DNA of 64,000 nt from Comamonas sp. GB3 AK4-5 (GCF_041320665.1 NZ_CP166730.1:1426001-1490000); one strand, 5' to 3'. Shown: positions 1-8,650, numbered from the stretch's first letter. Notes: generated by a model not told the origin, from the sequence alone. Translations and numbers: made by a program.

Positions 1-583
1 ACAGGGCCTGCCGCAGAACTCTCTGCGCGCTTTCAGCGCTCCGCTCGAACAGCCGCGGCAAGTCAGTTGACGAAGCATGGCTGTCCTACGGCAGCCATGC
101 GGCCCTGTGTGCTGTGCGCCGCAGGCGTGTATAGAAGGGGAATAACCGCAGCGCCAGCAGCGTGACGAAGCATCAGGTGTTTATGGCTTGGAGATAAAGT
201 TCGTCAACGGCACAGCCTATGCAGGGCAGGTATTCGGTTCCCGCCTTCCCCCTTTTGCCCATGGCTCGGCGCGCAGAGCGCGGGGCGGGCAGCTGTGCCG
301 CAGGACACAGCTGCTTCGTGGTCAAGCTTGCCGCAGCATGTTTGAGCAGAGCGGCTACGCCGCGCCGCGAGTTCTGCGGCACCGCCCAGGGATCGAGCAC
401 CGAGCTTGCCCGAAGCGAAGCGCAGGGACATGGGCAGCAGGGGCGGTTTCTTTTGCTTCTGTTTTCTTGAGCGTTCAAGAAAATGAAGTCGCCTGCCGGG
501 GCGAGACCCGGCCTCGGAATGTCATGTCTGCGCAGCAGCGCAATTCGCAGTGAAACTGCATCTGAGGCATGCCGCTAATCAGG
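1..583 (-). repeat. Truncated copy of ~0.8 kb non-coding inverted-repeat element
   Basis: This stretch is the reverse complement, with scattered mismatches, of 44,661-45,242. Its inner end, CTAATCAGG at 575-583, matches the outer CCTGATTAG of the other copy. The other end lies before the window. It contains a near-palindrome of the TTTTCTTGAGC type around 464-483. Short ORFs run through it on both strands, but their amino-acid composition is that of repetitive GC-rich DNA and none has a convincing ribosome binding site, so I read it as non-coding. No gene is seen between 584 and the terminator at 671. Confidence 0.8.
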
Positions 584-670
584 TCCAGGCGCTCAAAAGT
601 GCAGCGTGCAAACGCTATGGACGCTCACTTTTTTGTAGCTTTCCTGTGCGCGTGGAATGGCCTGGGCATG

Positions 671-701
671 AAAAAACCCCTGGGCCGGGGCCGCAGGGGT
701 T
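671..701 (-). terminator. Rho-independent terminator after the TRAP permease gene
   Basis: On the minus strand an AACCCCTG stem, GC-rich loop and CAGGGGTT partner are followed by a run of T. It lies 29 bases beyond the dctM stop and closes the dctQM transcript. Confidence 0.8.
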
Positions 702-729
702 GGATGGGGCGCAGGGGGCGCTGGGGTGC

Positions 730-2520
730 TTACTTGGCGGGGGACTCGCTTTGCAGCGCGTCCTGCATGGCCTTGAGCGGGTCGTCCTCGGCGGCGGGGG
801 CGGTCTCGGGGGCTGGTTCAGGGGCAGCCTCCGGCGAGGCTTCCATGTAGGGATTCTCGAAGTCTATGGGCGCTGCCATATCGGTCTCCATTTGCTCGCG
901 CACCTTGTCCAGGTCATAGTCCACCTTCTCGTCCAGGCCGCTGGAGACAATGCCCGGGAAGGCAATGATCAGGCCCACCATCAGCAGCTGTATGCACAGG
1001 AAGGGGATGGCGCCCATGTAGATCTGCGTCGTGGTCACCGGGGCGATGCGCTGCTTGGTGAGCTTGTCGGTGTACTCCTTGTCCGGGGCCACCGAGCGCA
1101 GGAAGAACAGTGCAAAGCCGAAGGGCGGGTGCATGAACGAGGTCTGCATATTCACCGCCAGCAGCACGCCGAACCACACCAGGTCGATGCCCAGCTTGTC
1201 GGCCACCGGGGCCAGCAGCGGCACCACGATGAAGGACAGCTCGAAGAAGTCCAGGAAGAAGGCCAGCACGAACACCATGATGTTCACGACGATCAAAAAG
1301 CCTAGCTGGCCACCAGGCAGGCCGGCCAGCAGATGCTCCACCCACAGCGGGCCATCCACGCCCTGGAAGGTCAGGCCGAACATGGTGGCGCCGATCAGGA
1401 TGAACAGCACAAAGCAGGACAGCTTGGTCGTGCCCACCAGGGCTTGGCGCAGCAGTTGGTAGTTCAGGCGCTTGCGCAGCAAGGCCAGGATGATGGCGCC
1501 CAAGGCACCCATGGCGCCGCCCTCGGTGGGCGTGGCAATGCCCAGGAAGATGGTGCCCAGCACCAGGAAGATCAGCAGCAGCGGCGGGATCAGCACAAAG
1601 GTGACTTTTTCAGCCACCTGAGAGAGCAGGCCCATGCGGGTGATGCGGTTGATGGAGGCGGCCACAAAGGCCAGGGCCACGCCAAAGCACATGGCGAAGA
1701 CGATGGTTTCATCGGTGGCCACTTTCTCCACCACTTCACCGGACAGCCAGGTGTGGATGGCTTCCATGTTGTGGGCGGCGAACAGGGACACGCCCACGCA
1801 CAGCACGGTGAGCACCAGCAGCGAAGGCAGGCCGGAGGAGCCGTCTTTTTCCTTCAGGCTGCGCGCTTCGGGCGGCAGGGCCGGCACCAGGGCGGGCTTG
1901 AAGATGGCCAGTGCAAAAATCAAGAGCATGTACAGGCCCACCAGCATGAAGCCGGGGACAAAAGCGCCCTTGTACAGATCACCCACGCTGCGGCCCAGCT
2001 GGTCGGCCAGCACGATCAGCACCAGTGATGGGGGAATGATTTGCGCCAGCGTGCCCGAGGCCGCAATCACGCCCGAGGCGATGCGCCGGTCATAGCCGTA
2101 GCGCAGCATGATGGGCAGCGAGATCAGGCCCATGGAGATCACCGAAGCCGCCACCACACCGGTGGTGGCGGCCAGCATGGCACCCACCAAGATCACCGCG
2201 ATGGCCACGCCGCCGCGAATGGGGCCGAACAGCTGGCCCACGGTGTCGAGCAAGTCCTCGGCCATGCCGCTGCGCTCCAATATCAGCCCCATCAGGGTGA
2301 AAAAGGGAATCGCCAGCAGCGTTTCGTTTTGCATGATGCCGTAGATGCGCAGCGGCAGCGCCTGCATCAGGGCTTCGGGCAGCACGCCCATTTCGATGCC
2401 GACCACGGCAAAGAACAGGCCACAGGCGCCCAGGCTGAAGGCCACGGGGAAGCCCAGTAGCAAAAAGCAGATCAGGCCCGCGAACATGATCGGGGCCATA
2501 TTGTTGGCTAGGAATTCCAT
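730..2520 (-). CDS. dctM: TRAP transporter large permease (DctM-type)
   Basis: Large membrane subunit of a tripartite ATP-independent periplasmic transporter, which imports organic acids using the sodium or proton gradient. At 596 residues it has about a dozen hydrophobic segments and family blocks such as PFFTLMG and TPTEGGAMGA. Its length fits the larger DctM branch with an enlarged central region (about residues 220-300). The last ~65 residues are an unusual hydrophilic tail rich in Glu, Pro and Ala, with no membrane segment. The start at 2520 has a GGGAGA ribosome site. It follows dctQ with a 17-base gap. No periplasmic DctP gene is nearby, so the substrate cannot be inferred. Confidence 0.9.
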   Translation of the reverse strand: MEFLANNMAPIMFAGLICFLLLGFPVAFSLGACGLFFAVVGIEMGVLPEALMQALPLRIYGIMQNETLLAIPFFTLMGLILERSGMAEDLLDTVGQLFGPIRGGVAIAVILVGAMLAATTGVVAASVISMGLISLPIMLRYGYDRRIASGVIAASGTLAQIIPPSLVLIVLADQLGRSVGDLYKGAFVPGFMLVGLYMLLIFALAIFKPALVPALPPEARSLKEKDGSSGLPSLLVLTVLCVGVSLFAAHNMEAIHTWLSGEVVEKVATDETIVFAMCFGVALAFVAASINRITRMGLLSQVAEKVTFVLIPPLLLIFLVLGTIFLGIATPTEGGAMGALGAIILALLRKRLNYQLLRQALVGTTKLSCFVLFILIGATMFGLTFQGVDGPLWVEHLLAGLPGGQLGFLIVVNIMVFVLAFFLDFFELSFIVVPLLAPVADKLGIDLVWFGVLLAVNMQTSFMHPPFGFALFFLRSVAPDKEYTDKLTKQRIAPVTTTQIYMGAIPFLCIQLLMVGLIIAFPGIVSSGLDEKVDYDLDKVREQMETDMAAPIDFENPYMEASPEAAPEPAPETAPAAEDDPLKAMQDALQSESPAK

Positions 2521-2537
2521 CGCTGTGTCTCCCGCGT

Positions 2538-3149
2538 TCAGGCGTGCTTGGCGCCGTTGCGCGCGGCTTCTTCTTCGGCTTTGCGTATGGCTTCTGCCAG
2601 CGCTTCTTCTGCGGTTTTCTCCACGATCTTGACCGTGGGGTCATCGATCAGGCCCATCAAAAAGGCAATGCGCTTGATGAACTCCGAGACGCCCTGCAGC
2701 AGCAGCAGGCCAAAGCCCAGGGGCATCATCAGGTAGACGGGCCAGCGAATCAGGCCGCCGGCGTTGCTGGACATTTCTCCGCTGCTCCAGGCCTGCAGGA
2801 AAAACGGCGTGCCGTAGCGCAGCACCACCACGCACATGGGCAGCAGGAACAGGGCAAAGCCCAGCACATCGATCCACACCCGGGTGCGCAGCGACAGCTT
2901 GGCGTTGAGCACGTCCACCTTCACATGCTCTTTCTCCAGCAGGGTGTAGCCCGCGGCCAGCAGGAAAGAGGCTGCAAACAAATACCACTGCACTTCCAGG
3001 AAGGCGTTGGAGCTGGTGTGGAAGACCTTTCGCACAACCGCGTTGATACCGCTTATGACGGTGGCGGCCAGGATCAGCCAGATAACGTAGCGGCCGACCA
3101 GCGCGTTGAGCCGGTCTATGCCTCTGGATAGCTTGAGTAAAGCCTGCAT
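2538..3149 (-). CDS. dctQ: TRAP transporter small permease (DctQ-type)
   Basis: Small four-helix membrane subunit that pairs with DctM. The 203-residue protein has four hydrophobic segments and the family block around EVQWYLFAASFLLAAGYTL, followed by a KEHVKVD motif. After the last helix it carries a charged Glu/Ala/Lys-rich tail that is probably helical. I placed the start at 3149 (MQALLKLS) because a GGAGAC ribosome site precedes it; an open frame continues 27 codons further upstream without such a site. It is the first gene of the pair. Confidence 0.88.
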   Translation of the reverse strand: MQALLKLSRGIDRLNALVGRYVIWLILAATVISGINAVVRKVFHTSSNAFLEVQWYLFAASFLLAAGYTLLEKEHVKVDVLNAKLSLRTRVWIDVLGFALFLLPMCVVVLRYGTPFFLQAWSSGEMSSNAGGLIRWPVYLMMPLGFGLLLLQGVSEFIKRIAFLMGLIDDPTVKIVEKTAEEALAEAIRKAEEEAARNGAKHA

Positions 3150-3406
3150 GGTGTCTCCGAAGAATGGCGAAGCGCAAAGCCCGCAGTCCTGCATGCCAGT
3201 GACGGTGCGCACTGACAAACCAAACCGCAAGACGCTTACGAAGGCGCGATTTTACGGAGCACTGTCGGTCGTTTCTGACGGCAGCGTGACGGTGGAATCC
3301 CTAGTTGCTGTCTGCATTTGATGCTACTAAATATGAAGCATTAAGGGTTAACGCGAGGCTTGATGTGGGTCATTTCGCGCGGCCGGCAGGCGCGAGGGGG
3401 CGCGCC

Positions 3407-3910
3407 CTATGGCAGCTGCGGGTGCAGGCGCGCCAGATGCTGCAGCAGGCCTTCGCAGGCGTCTTCCACCAGATCCAGTACTTTTTCAAAGCCCTGGTTG
3501 CCACCGTAATAGGGGTCGGGCACGCTGGCGCTGTGGTGGTGCAGGCAGAACTGGGTCAGCAGATGCAGCTTGTGCTGCAGGGCGGGTGGGCACAGCTGTT
3601 CCAGCCGGGCCATGTTCTGCGGGTCCATGGCCAGAATCAATGCGTGGCGCTGGAAGTCCTCGGCCTGCACCTGGCGGGCTCGCAGATCGGACAGGTCATA
3701 GCCACGCTGCAATGCGTGCTGCTGGGAGCGGGCATCAGGGGCTTCACCCACATGGTAGCCATGGGTGCCGCAGGAATCCACCGTGACCAGCGCCTGCCAG
3801 CCGCGTGCGGCAATGCCGGCACGCAGCACGCCATGGGCAGTGGGGCTGCGGCAGATATTGCCCATGCAGACCATCAAGACCGCAATAGGGATGGGGTGCG
3901 GTGTGGGCAT
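3407..3910 (-). CDS. Low-molecular-weight protein tyrosine phosphatase
   Basis: Cytoplasmic phosphatase of the arsenate-reductase-like LMW-PTP fold. The P-loop CMGNICRS (C-x5-R-S) is near residues 15-22 and holds the nucleophilic Cys. The general-acid loop DPYYGG is near residue 133. The length of 167 residues is normal. The gene stands alone between a LysR gene and the TRAP genes, not in an exopolysaccharide operon with a tyrosine kinase, so its substrate is unknown. Confidence 0.92.
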   Translation of the reverse strand: MPTPHPIPIAVLMVCMGNICRSPTAHGVLRAGIAARGWQALVTVDSCGTHGYHVGEAPDARSQQHALQRGYDLSDLRARQVQAEDFQRHALILAMDPQNMARLEQLCPPALQHKLHLLTQFCLHHHSASVPDPYYGGNQGFEKVLDLVEDACEGLLQHLARLHPQLP

Positions 3911-3921
3911 GTTCTTATGGC

Positions 3922-4806
3922 TTATGTGAGTTGGTCTTTGAGCAGCCGCAAAAAGCTGTGCATGCAGACCGAGGTGTCGTCGCTGCGATGGACCGCTGCC
4001 AGCTCCGCCGTGACATGTTCGATGCCGTTGATGGGGAGGTGGGTGAGCGTGTCATTGCGCAACCGGGTCAGCGAGTGCGGAACAATGGCCGTGCCCATGC
4101 CGCTTTCCACCAGCAGCAAGATGGTGGGCACCATGGACAGCAGGGTCGGCCGGGTGGGCAGGTCCGCCTGTACAAACAAACGCTCCAGCAGATCGCTGAA
4201 GTAATGCGAGTCCTTGGAGTGGTAGCCGATCACGCGGGTCTGCATGGCCTCTTGCAGGCTGACCGAGCCCACGGGTTCTTTGAGGCCCTCGGAGGGCAGG
4301 CTCAAAAACATGGGCTCGCGGTAAATCACCTGCGAGCTCAGGGCATTGCTGAGGGCAAACGGCCGGGCAATGGCCAGGTCGATGTGGCCAGCCATCAAGG
4401 CCTGGCCCATGTCGCGTGAATTCATCTCCTTGAGCGTGAGCTGCACGCGCGGAAACTGCTCGCAAAAGCGCCGCAGCACCTGGGGAATGGGCGAGAAGGC
4501 CGCCGTGGGCGTGAGGGCGATGGCGAACTCCCCCTCCATGCCCAGGCCGGTCTGCCGCACGGCCTCGATGGCCAGGCGGTGTGCTGTTTCGATCTCGGGC
4601 AGGCGCTGCAGCAGCTCGGCGCCGGCGCTGGTGAGCTGCACATTGCGCGTGGTCCTGACGAACAGGGGCACGGCCAGCTGCTCCTCCAGCTGGCGAATGC
4701 TCAGGCTCAGGGGCGGCTGGCTCATGTTCAGCCTCTGGGCTGCCCGCCCGAAGTGCAATTCTTCGGCCACGGCCTTGAAGGCGCGCAGCAAGCGACTATC
4801 GATCAT
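3922..4806 (-). CDS. LysR-family transcriptional regulator
   Basis: Regulator with an N-terminal winged helix-turn-helix (residues ~1-60, with a typical HFGRAAQRLNMSQPPLS core) and a C-terminal effector-binding domain. I chose the ATG at 4806; a GTG codon one position earlier is also possible. It diverges from the Bug-type binding protein at 4963, the usual arrangement for a LysR protein controlling the divergent operon and itself. The likely inducer is the solute bound by the neighbouring protein or handled by the amidase; this is inferred from position only. Confidence 0.9.
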   Translation of the reverse strand: MIDSRLLRAFKAVAEELHFGRAAQRLNMSQPPLSLSIRQLEEQLAVPLFVRTTRNVQLTSAGAELLQRLPEIETAHRLAIEAVRQTGLGMEGEFAIALTPTAAFSPIPQVLRRFCEQFPRVQLTLKEMNSRDMGQALMAGHIDLAIARPFALSNALSSQVIYREPMFLSLPSEGLKEPVGSVSLQEAMQTRVIGYHSKDSHYFSDLLERLFVQADLPTRPTLLSMVPTILLLVESGMGTAIVPHSLTRLRNDTLTHLPINGIEHVTAELAAVHRSDDTSVCMHSFLRLLKDQLT

Positions 4807-4933
4807 CACATTAAGACACGCATCCTATTAATCCATCCAAAAGCGGTATTGGACCCGGTGCTCTCCTGTTTCCTACTATTGCCCCGAGCGCCAACCAACG
4901 CTTTGCCCAAGCGGCTCATGCAGCGGCTTATCA

Positions 4934-4945
4934 ACAATAGATTGT
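4934..4945. promoter_or_regulatory. Short inverted repeat, possible regulator site
   Basis: ACAAT-AG-ATTGT is a 5+2+5 inverted repeat 17 bases before the Bug gene start, in the divergent intergenic region. It could be an operator for the neighbouring LysR protein, but it is shorter than the usual T-N11-A box and may be chance. Confidence 0.25.
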
Positions 4946-4962
4946 AGAAGTGAGACATTCAA

Positions 4963-5955
4963 ATGGGGAATCGTAGAACCACCGTCGCGAAGTTGCTGGC
5001 TCTGGGTGTTGCCGGACTGGGCCTGTGCCAGACCGCAGCGGCCAACCAGCCGGCCTATCCGAGCCAGGTCATTACCTTCATCGTTCCCTATGCGGCAGGC
5101 GGCAGCTCGGACACGCGTTCGCGCCAGCTGGCGCAACTCATGGGCCAGGAACTGGGCGTGACCGTGGTGGTGGACAACAAGCCCGGTGCCAGCGGCAACA
5201 TCGGCACCACGGCCATCGCCAAGGCCAAGCCCGATGGCTACACCATAGGCCTGGGCAATTTTGCGCCCCTGTCGGTGAACGCCCACCTGTACGGCTCAAC
5301 CATGCAGTTCAACCCGCAAAAAGACCTGGCTCCGGTGGCCCTGATCGAGCGCGGCGCCGTGGTGATGGCTGCCAAGGCCAATGGCTCCATCAAGTCGGCC
5401 AAAGACCTGATGGCAGGCAAAGCCACCCATGCGCTGAGCTATGGCTCCACGGGCGCGGGCAGTGCTTCGCACCTGAGCACCGAGCTGTTCAAGCAACTGG
5501 CCAAGGTCGAGGCCGTGCACGTGCCCTATCGCGGTGGCGCACCGGCGCTGAACGACCTCATGGCCGGCAATATCGACTTCTACATGGAGCTGCCCAGCCT
5601 GTTCATGGGCTATGTGGGTGGCGACAAGCCCCGCATCGTGCCTTTGGCCGTGGCCGGCCCGACCCGCCTCAAGGCCATGCCCGATACGCCCACGTTCGAG
5701 GAACTGGGACTCAAGGGCATGGTGGCCTTCAACTGGTTTGGTGTTGTGGCGCCTGCCGGCACACCCAAGGCCATCGTCGACCGCCTCAACGCCGCCGTGA
5801 ACAAGGCCTTGAAAGATCCCAACTACCGCTCGGTGGTCGAGTCGCAAGGTGCCGAAGTGGCTGGTGGAACGCCCCAGGAGTTCAAGCAGTTCATTGAATC
5901 CGAGTCCCAGAAATGGTCTCAGCTGATCAAGGACCGTGGCATTCAGCTGAACTGA
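4963..5955 (+). CDS. Bug/TctC-family periplasmic solute-binding protein
   Basis: Extracytoplasmic binding protein of the tripartite tricarboxylate transporter family, which is greatly expanded in Comamonadaceae and Bordetella. The 330-residue protein begins with a signal peptide (basic start, hydrophobic core, cleavage near TAAA-NQPAYPS). The mature part opens with the family blocks YPSQ, FIVPYAAGGSSDTRSRQLA and NKPGASGNIGT. The ligand is not predictable. No TctA/TctB membrane genes are adjacent, which is common for these orphan binding proteins. It lies upstream of an amidase and opposite a LysR gene. Confidence 0.93.
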   Translation: MGNRRTTVAKLLALGVAGLGLCQTAAANQPAYPSQVITFIVPYAAGGSSDTRSRQLAQLMGQELGVTVVVDNKPGASGNIGTTAIAKAKPDGYTIGLGNFAPLSVNAHLYGSTMQFNPQKDLAPVALIERGAVVMAAKANGSIKSAKDLMAGKATHALSYGSTGAGSASHLSTELFKQLAKVEAVHVPYRGGAPALNDLMAGNIDFYMELPSLFMGYVGGDKPRIVPLAVAGPTRLKAMPDTPTFEELGLKGMVAFNWFGVVAPAGTPKAIVDRLNAAVNKALKDPNYRSVVESQGAEVAGGTPQEFKQFIESESQKWSQLIKDRGIQLN

Positions 5956-5983
5956 GATTGCCTGGGCCCTGCGCGGCCAGGTC

Positions 5984-6012
5984 GCTTCCCTCTCCCGCTT
6001 GGGGAGGGGGTG
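5984..6012. repeat. CCCTCTCCC/GGGGAGGG hairpin repeat
   Basis: A C-rich arm and a G-rich arm around CGCTT form a hairpin about 30 bases after the Bug gene stop. It belongs to the same general type as the paired elements at 15,656-15,772 and 27,889-28,002. It may act as a weak terminator or mRNA 3' end. Confidence 0.5.
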
Positions 6013-6076
6013 GCTGCTGGGCGATGGAGGGCTGCGGCCGGCGCACAGCGCCATGGATAACGAAGAGGTAGTGCAT

Positions 6077-7246
6077 ATGTGGGAGTGGCAGCGGCACGGA
6101 TTCATGTCCGAGGTCCAGATCAAGGCATGGGCATGGCTTCCTGCCATGCAGGAGGCGGCCCAGGAAGCCGGCGGCCCTTTGGCCGGGTTGAAGTTCGGTG
6201 TCAAGGATGTGATGGACGTTCAGGGCATGCCCACGCGCTACGGCTGCGAGGGCATGCCAGAGACTCCCAGAGACTGGGACGCCGCGGTGGTGGCGCAGCT
6301 GCGTGCCGCAGGCGCCATGCCCATTGGCAAGACCGTGACCGCCGAGTTCGCGTTTGTGAAGCCCGGCCCCACATGCAATCCCCACGCCCTGGCACATACG
6401 CCGGGGGGCTCGTCCAGTGGCTCGGCCGCTGCGGTGGCTGCCGGCATGGTGGACTTTGCACTGGGCACGCAAACCGGCGGCTCCATGATGCGGCCTGCGG
6501 CCTATTGCGGTGTGGTCGGCTACAAGCCCAGTTTTGGCCTGCTGCACCGCCAGGGCATGATGGTCACGGCCGAAACCCTGGACACGATTGGCTGGTTCAC
6601 GCGCGACGTTGCACTGTCCAGCCAGCTGCTGTGCACCCTGACCCAGCAGCCGCCTGCCGCACTGGATTTGCCACAGAAGATGGTGCTGGTGCGCGGCTGG
6701 CCCGAGCTGGAGCCCGAGGCCGTGGTGGTGCTGGAAAAAGCCGCCATGGCGCTGCAGCAATACGGTGTGGCCGTCGAAGTCATAGACGCCATGCCGCACT
6801 ATCTGCAGCAACTGGCGGAGCTGCACCAGCTCACGGTGCGCTACGAGCTGGCCCGTGGCATGTTGGGGACCTTTCAGGCCAGCGAGCATTTGCTCAGTCC
6901 CCTGCTCAAGAGCGCCATTGCCCAGGGCCTGACCATTGACCGGGACAGCTATGCGCGCGCCCAGCAGGCGCGCGGGCGTCTGGCGCAGCAACTCACCGAG
7001 GTGCTGGGATCAGCGGCCTGCATCATGGCACCCAGTGCCATCGGCCCTGCACCACAGGGCCTGACCAGCACTGGCTCGTCCCTGCCGAACCGGCCCTGGT
7101 CCTTGCTGGGCTGGCCCAGCATGCACTTGCCCGTGGGGCACTCGGCCCATGATCTGCCGCTGGGGGTGCAGCTCATAGGCCGGCCAGGGAAAGACCATAT
7201 GCTGCACGCGCATGCTGCGGCCATCGCAGGGATTCTGGGCGCTTAG
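6077..7246 (+). CDS. Amidase signature family hydrolase
   Basis: Hydrolyses a carboxamide to acid and ammonia, or acts in a GatA-like way on another amide. The Ser-cisSer-Lys triad is visible: Lys in FGVKDVMDVQG, the cis-Ser in GGSSSGSAAAVAAG, and the nucleophile in GTQTGGSMMRPA. I placed the start at 6077 because AGAGG precedes it by eight bases; in-frame ATGs exist at 6053 and 5999 without such a site. About 389 residues, slightly shorter than many family members. It follows a Bug-type binding protein, which suggests import and hydrolysis of the same compound; this is inference. Confidence 0.9.
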   Translation: MWEWQRHGFMSEVQIKAWAWLPAMQEAAQEAGGPLAGLKFGVKDVMDVQGMPTRYGCEGMPETPRDWDAAVVAQLRAAGAMPIGKTVTAEFAFVKPGPTCNPHALAHTPGGSSSGSAAAVAAGMVDFALGTQTGGSMMRPAAYCGVVGYKPSFGLLHRQGMMVTAETLDTIGWFTRDVALSSQLLCTLTQQPPAALDLPQKMVLVRGWPELEPEAVVVLEKAAMALQQYGVAVEVIDAMPHYLQQLAELHQLTVRYELARGMLGTFQASEHLLSPLLKSAIAQGLTIDRDSYARAQQARGRLAQQLTEVLGSAACIMAPSAIGPAPQGLTSTGSSLPNRPWSLLGWPSMHLPVGHSAHDLPLGVQLIGRPGKDHMLHAHAAAIAGILGA

Positions 7247-7273
7247 CTGGAAGCAAACGCTGACACTGCACAA

Positions 7274-7311
7274 AAAAGCCGGCAAACCCGTTGTGGAGGT
7301 TTGCCGGCTTT
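7274..7311. terminator. Bidirectional Rho-independent terminator
   Basis: A long stem, AAAGCCGGCAAACC paired with its complement, is flanked by A-run and T-run on either side. It lies 28 bases after the amidase stop and ~105 bases beyond the stop of the minus-strand gene at 7417, and can serve both. Confidence 0.85.
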
Positions 7312-7416
7312 GCTGCATTTTCAGTAGCTGCTTGTGCAGCTGGGCAGCGCTTTACACGCTGTTTTGACTGAGAATTTGAAGCCTGCAGCGCCGCGGGCTG
7401 GCGCTGCCGTGCAGGC

Positions 7417-7794
7417 CTAGTCCACGGCGAAATGCTGGACAAAGGCTTCGGCAAAGCTGCTGCGGCCCGTCAACGTGAGGGAGAGGGTGAGCAGCGCATC
7501 GCTGGCCACGGGCGGGTGGCGCAGCGCGGAGGCATGCAGGTCCGCATCCAGCGCAATGGCGTGGCCTGCGCCATCGCTGGCGCTGAGATCAAAGTCCCAG
7601 GCCGCGCCTTCATCGATGGCACCGCGTTGCTGGGGAAATTGCCGTTCGGCCCAGCACAGCACCTGCAGCACCTCCTGCTCCAATGCAGGCAGGCGCTCGG
7701 CACGCACCGTGGCCATGGCGTCCCAGGTGGCGGTGCCTTCGTCGTCTTCGCTGTAGTCAAAAATCAGATAGTCCAGGGCGGTGGTCATGGGCAT
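7417..7794 (-). CDS. Hypothetical small acidic protein
   Basis: A protein of about 125 residues that I do not recognise. It has no signal peptide or membrane segment. The N-terminal part is strongly acidic (DYSEDDEGTATWD), the rest is mixed with several Trp and His. An AGGA lies just before the ATG at 7794; a second ATG at 7788 is an equal candidate. Codon use looks like that of its neighbours. It stands alone between a terminator and a divergent ATPase gene. It reads as a genuine cytosolic protein of unknown role. Confidence 0.65.
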   Translation of the reverse strand: MPMTTALDYLIFDYSEDDEGTATWDAMATVRAERLPALEQEVLQVLCWAERQFPQQRGAIDEGAAWDFDLSASDGAGHAIALDADLHASALRHPPVASDALLTLSLTLTGRSSFAEAFVQHFAVD

Positions 7795-7892
7795 GAAATC
7801 CTGCAAGGGCGCAGATTGTGCGGTGTCTGGGCATCGCCATGGTTTCTAGAATGGCATGCCCCTCATCGTCTCTCAAAGGAATGGACTCACCC

Positions 7893-8567
7893 ATGCCGTC
7901 TGTGGTTCCCGGTTTTTTGCCTGCACCCCGCAGCTTGTCTGCGTCACATCAACTACAGCTGCAAGGGCTGGAGATCGGCCATGGGCCATGGCAGCTGTGC
8001 CAGGGCTGGAACCATGGCTGGGCGCCGGGGCTGCATTTGCTGCAAGGGGGCGATGGCGCGGGAAAGAGCAGCCTGCTGCGGGTGCTGGCGGGCGCAGAGC
8101 CACCGCGCGCGGGACAGGTGCTGCTGGCTGGCCAGCCGCTGCAGGCGCAGGACTGCTTCTGGATGGACCCGCGCCAGGCCCAGAGTGCAGACCAGGCCCA
8201 GCAATTGGTGAAGGACTGGGTGGGGGCGCAGCAAAGCCGCTACCCACGCTGGCAGGCCGCGCAGTGGCAAGCCCATGTGCAGCACTGGCAGTTGGAGACG
8301 GCGCTGGACAAACCCTGGCTGGCCCTGTCCACCGGCACGGCACGCAAGCTGTGGATGGCGGCCGGCCTGGCCAGTGGTGCGGCCCTGGTGCTGATTGACG
8401 AGCCCATCGCCGGGCTGGACCGCCCTTCGGTGGCCTATCTGCACGCGCTGCTGGCGCAGCAGGCCGGCGTGCAAAACCGCTGGGTGATGGTGGCGCATTA
8501 CGACGATTTGCAGGGCCTGCCCTGGAATACCCAATTGGTTCTGGAAAGCCTCCCCCTGAGTCGCTGA
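7893..8567 (+). CDS. Stand-alone ABC-type ATPase domain protein
   Basis: A nucleotide-binding domain of about 224 residues. The Walker A motif is GGDGAGKSS and Walker B is ALVLIDEP. The helical signature is degenerate, LSTGTARK where LSGGQ is usual. A switch His is visible in MVAHYDD. No permease or binding-protein gene is adjacent, so it may work with a membrane partner elsewhere or not be a transporter at all. The start is uncertain: ATG at 7893 lies 12 bases after AAGGA, while ATG at 7881 is directly next to it. The last codons overlap a repeat that begins at 8553. Confidence 0.75.
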   Translation: MPSVVPGFLPAPRSLSASHQLQLQGLEIGHGPWQLCQGWNHGWAPGLHLLQGGDGAGKSSLLRVLAGAEPPRAGQVLLAGQPLQAQDCFWMDPRQAQSADQAQQLVKDWVGAQQSRYPRWQAAQWQAHVQHWQLETALDKPWLALSTGTARKLWMAAGLASGAALVLIDEPIAGLDRPSVAYLHALLAQQAGVQNRWVMVAHYDDLQGLPWNTQLVLESLPLSR

Positions 8568-8650
8568 CGCGCCTTCCCCCTCTCTGGCGCTGCGCGCCGG
8601 ATGGGGACGACAGCCTCGCTGCGGGGCGGCCCTTGCTCGCTGTCCCTGGG
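8553..8650 (+). repeat. CCCCTGAG-type intergenic repeat
   Basis: Begins with CCCCTGAG, continues into a C-run (CTTCCCCC) and ends with GGGGCGGCCCTTGC. The same order of blocks appears at 19,049, 41,788 (minus), 51,058 and 57,861 (minus). Here it starts inside the last codons of the ATPase gene and runs in its direction. Confidence 0.7.

Noticed and set aside
173..478. ORFs within the ~0.8 kb repeat, similar in both copies
   Set aside because: Similarity reflects DNA repetition. The frames begin and end at different points, start context is poor and amino-acid composition is artefactual.
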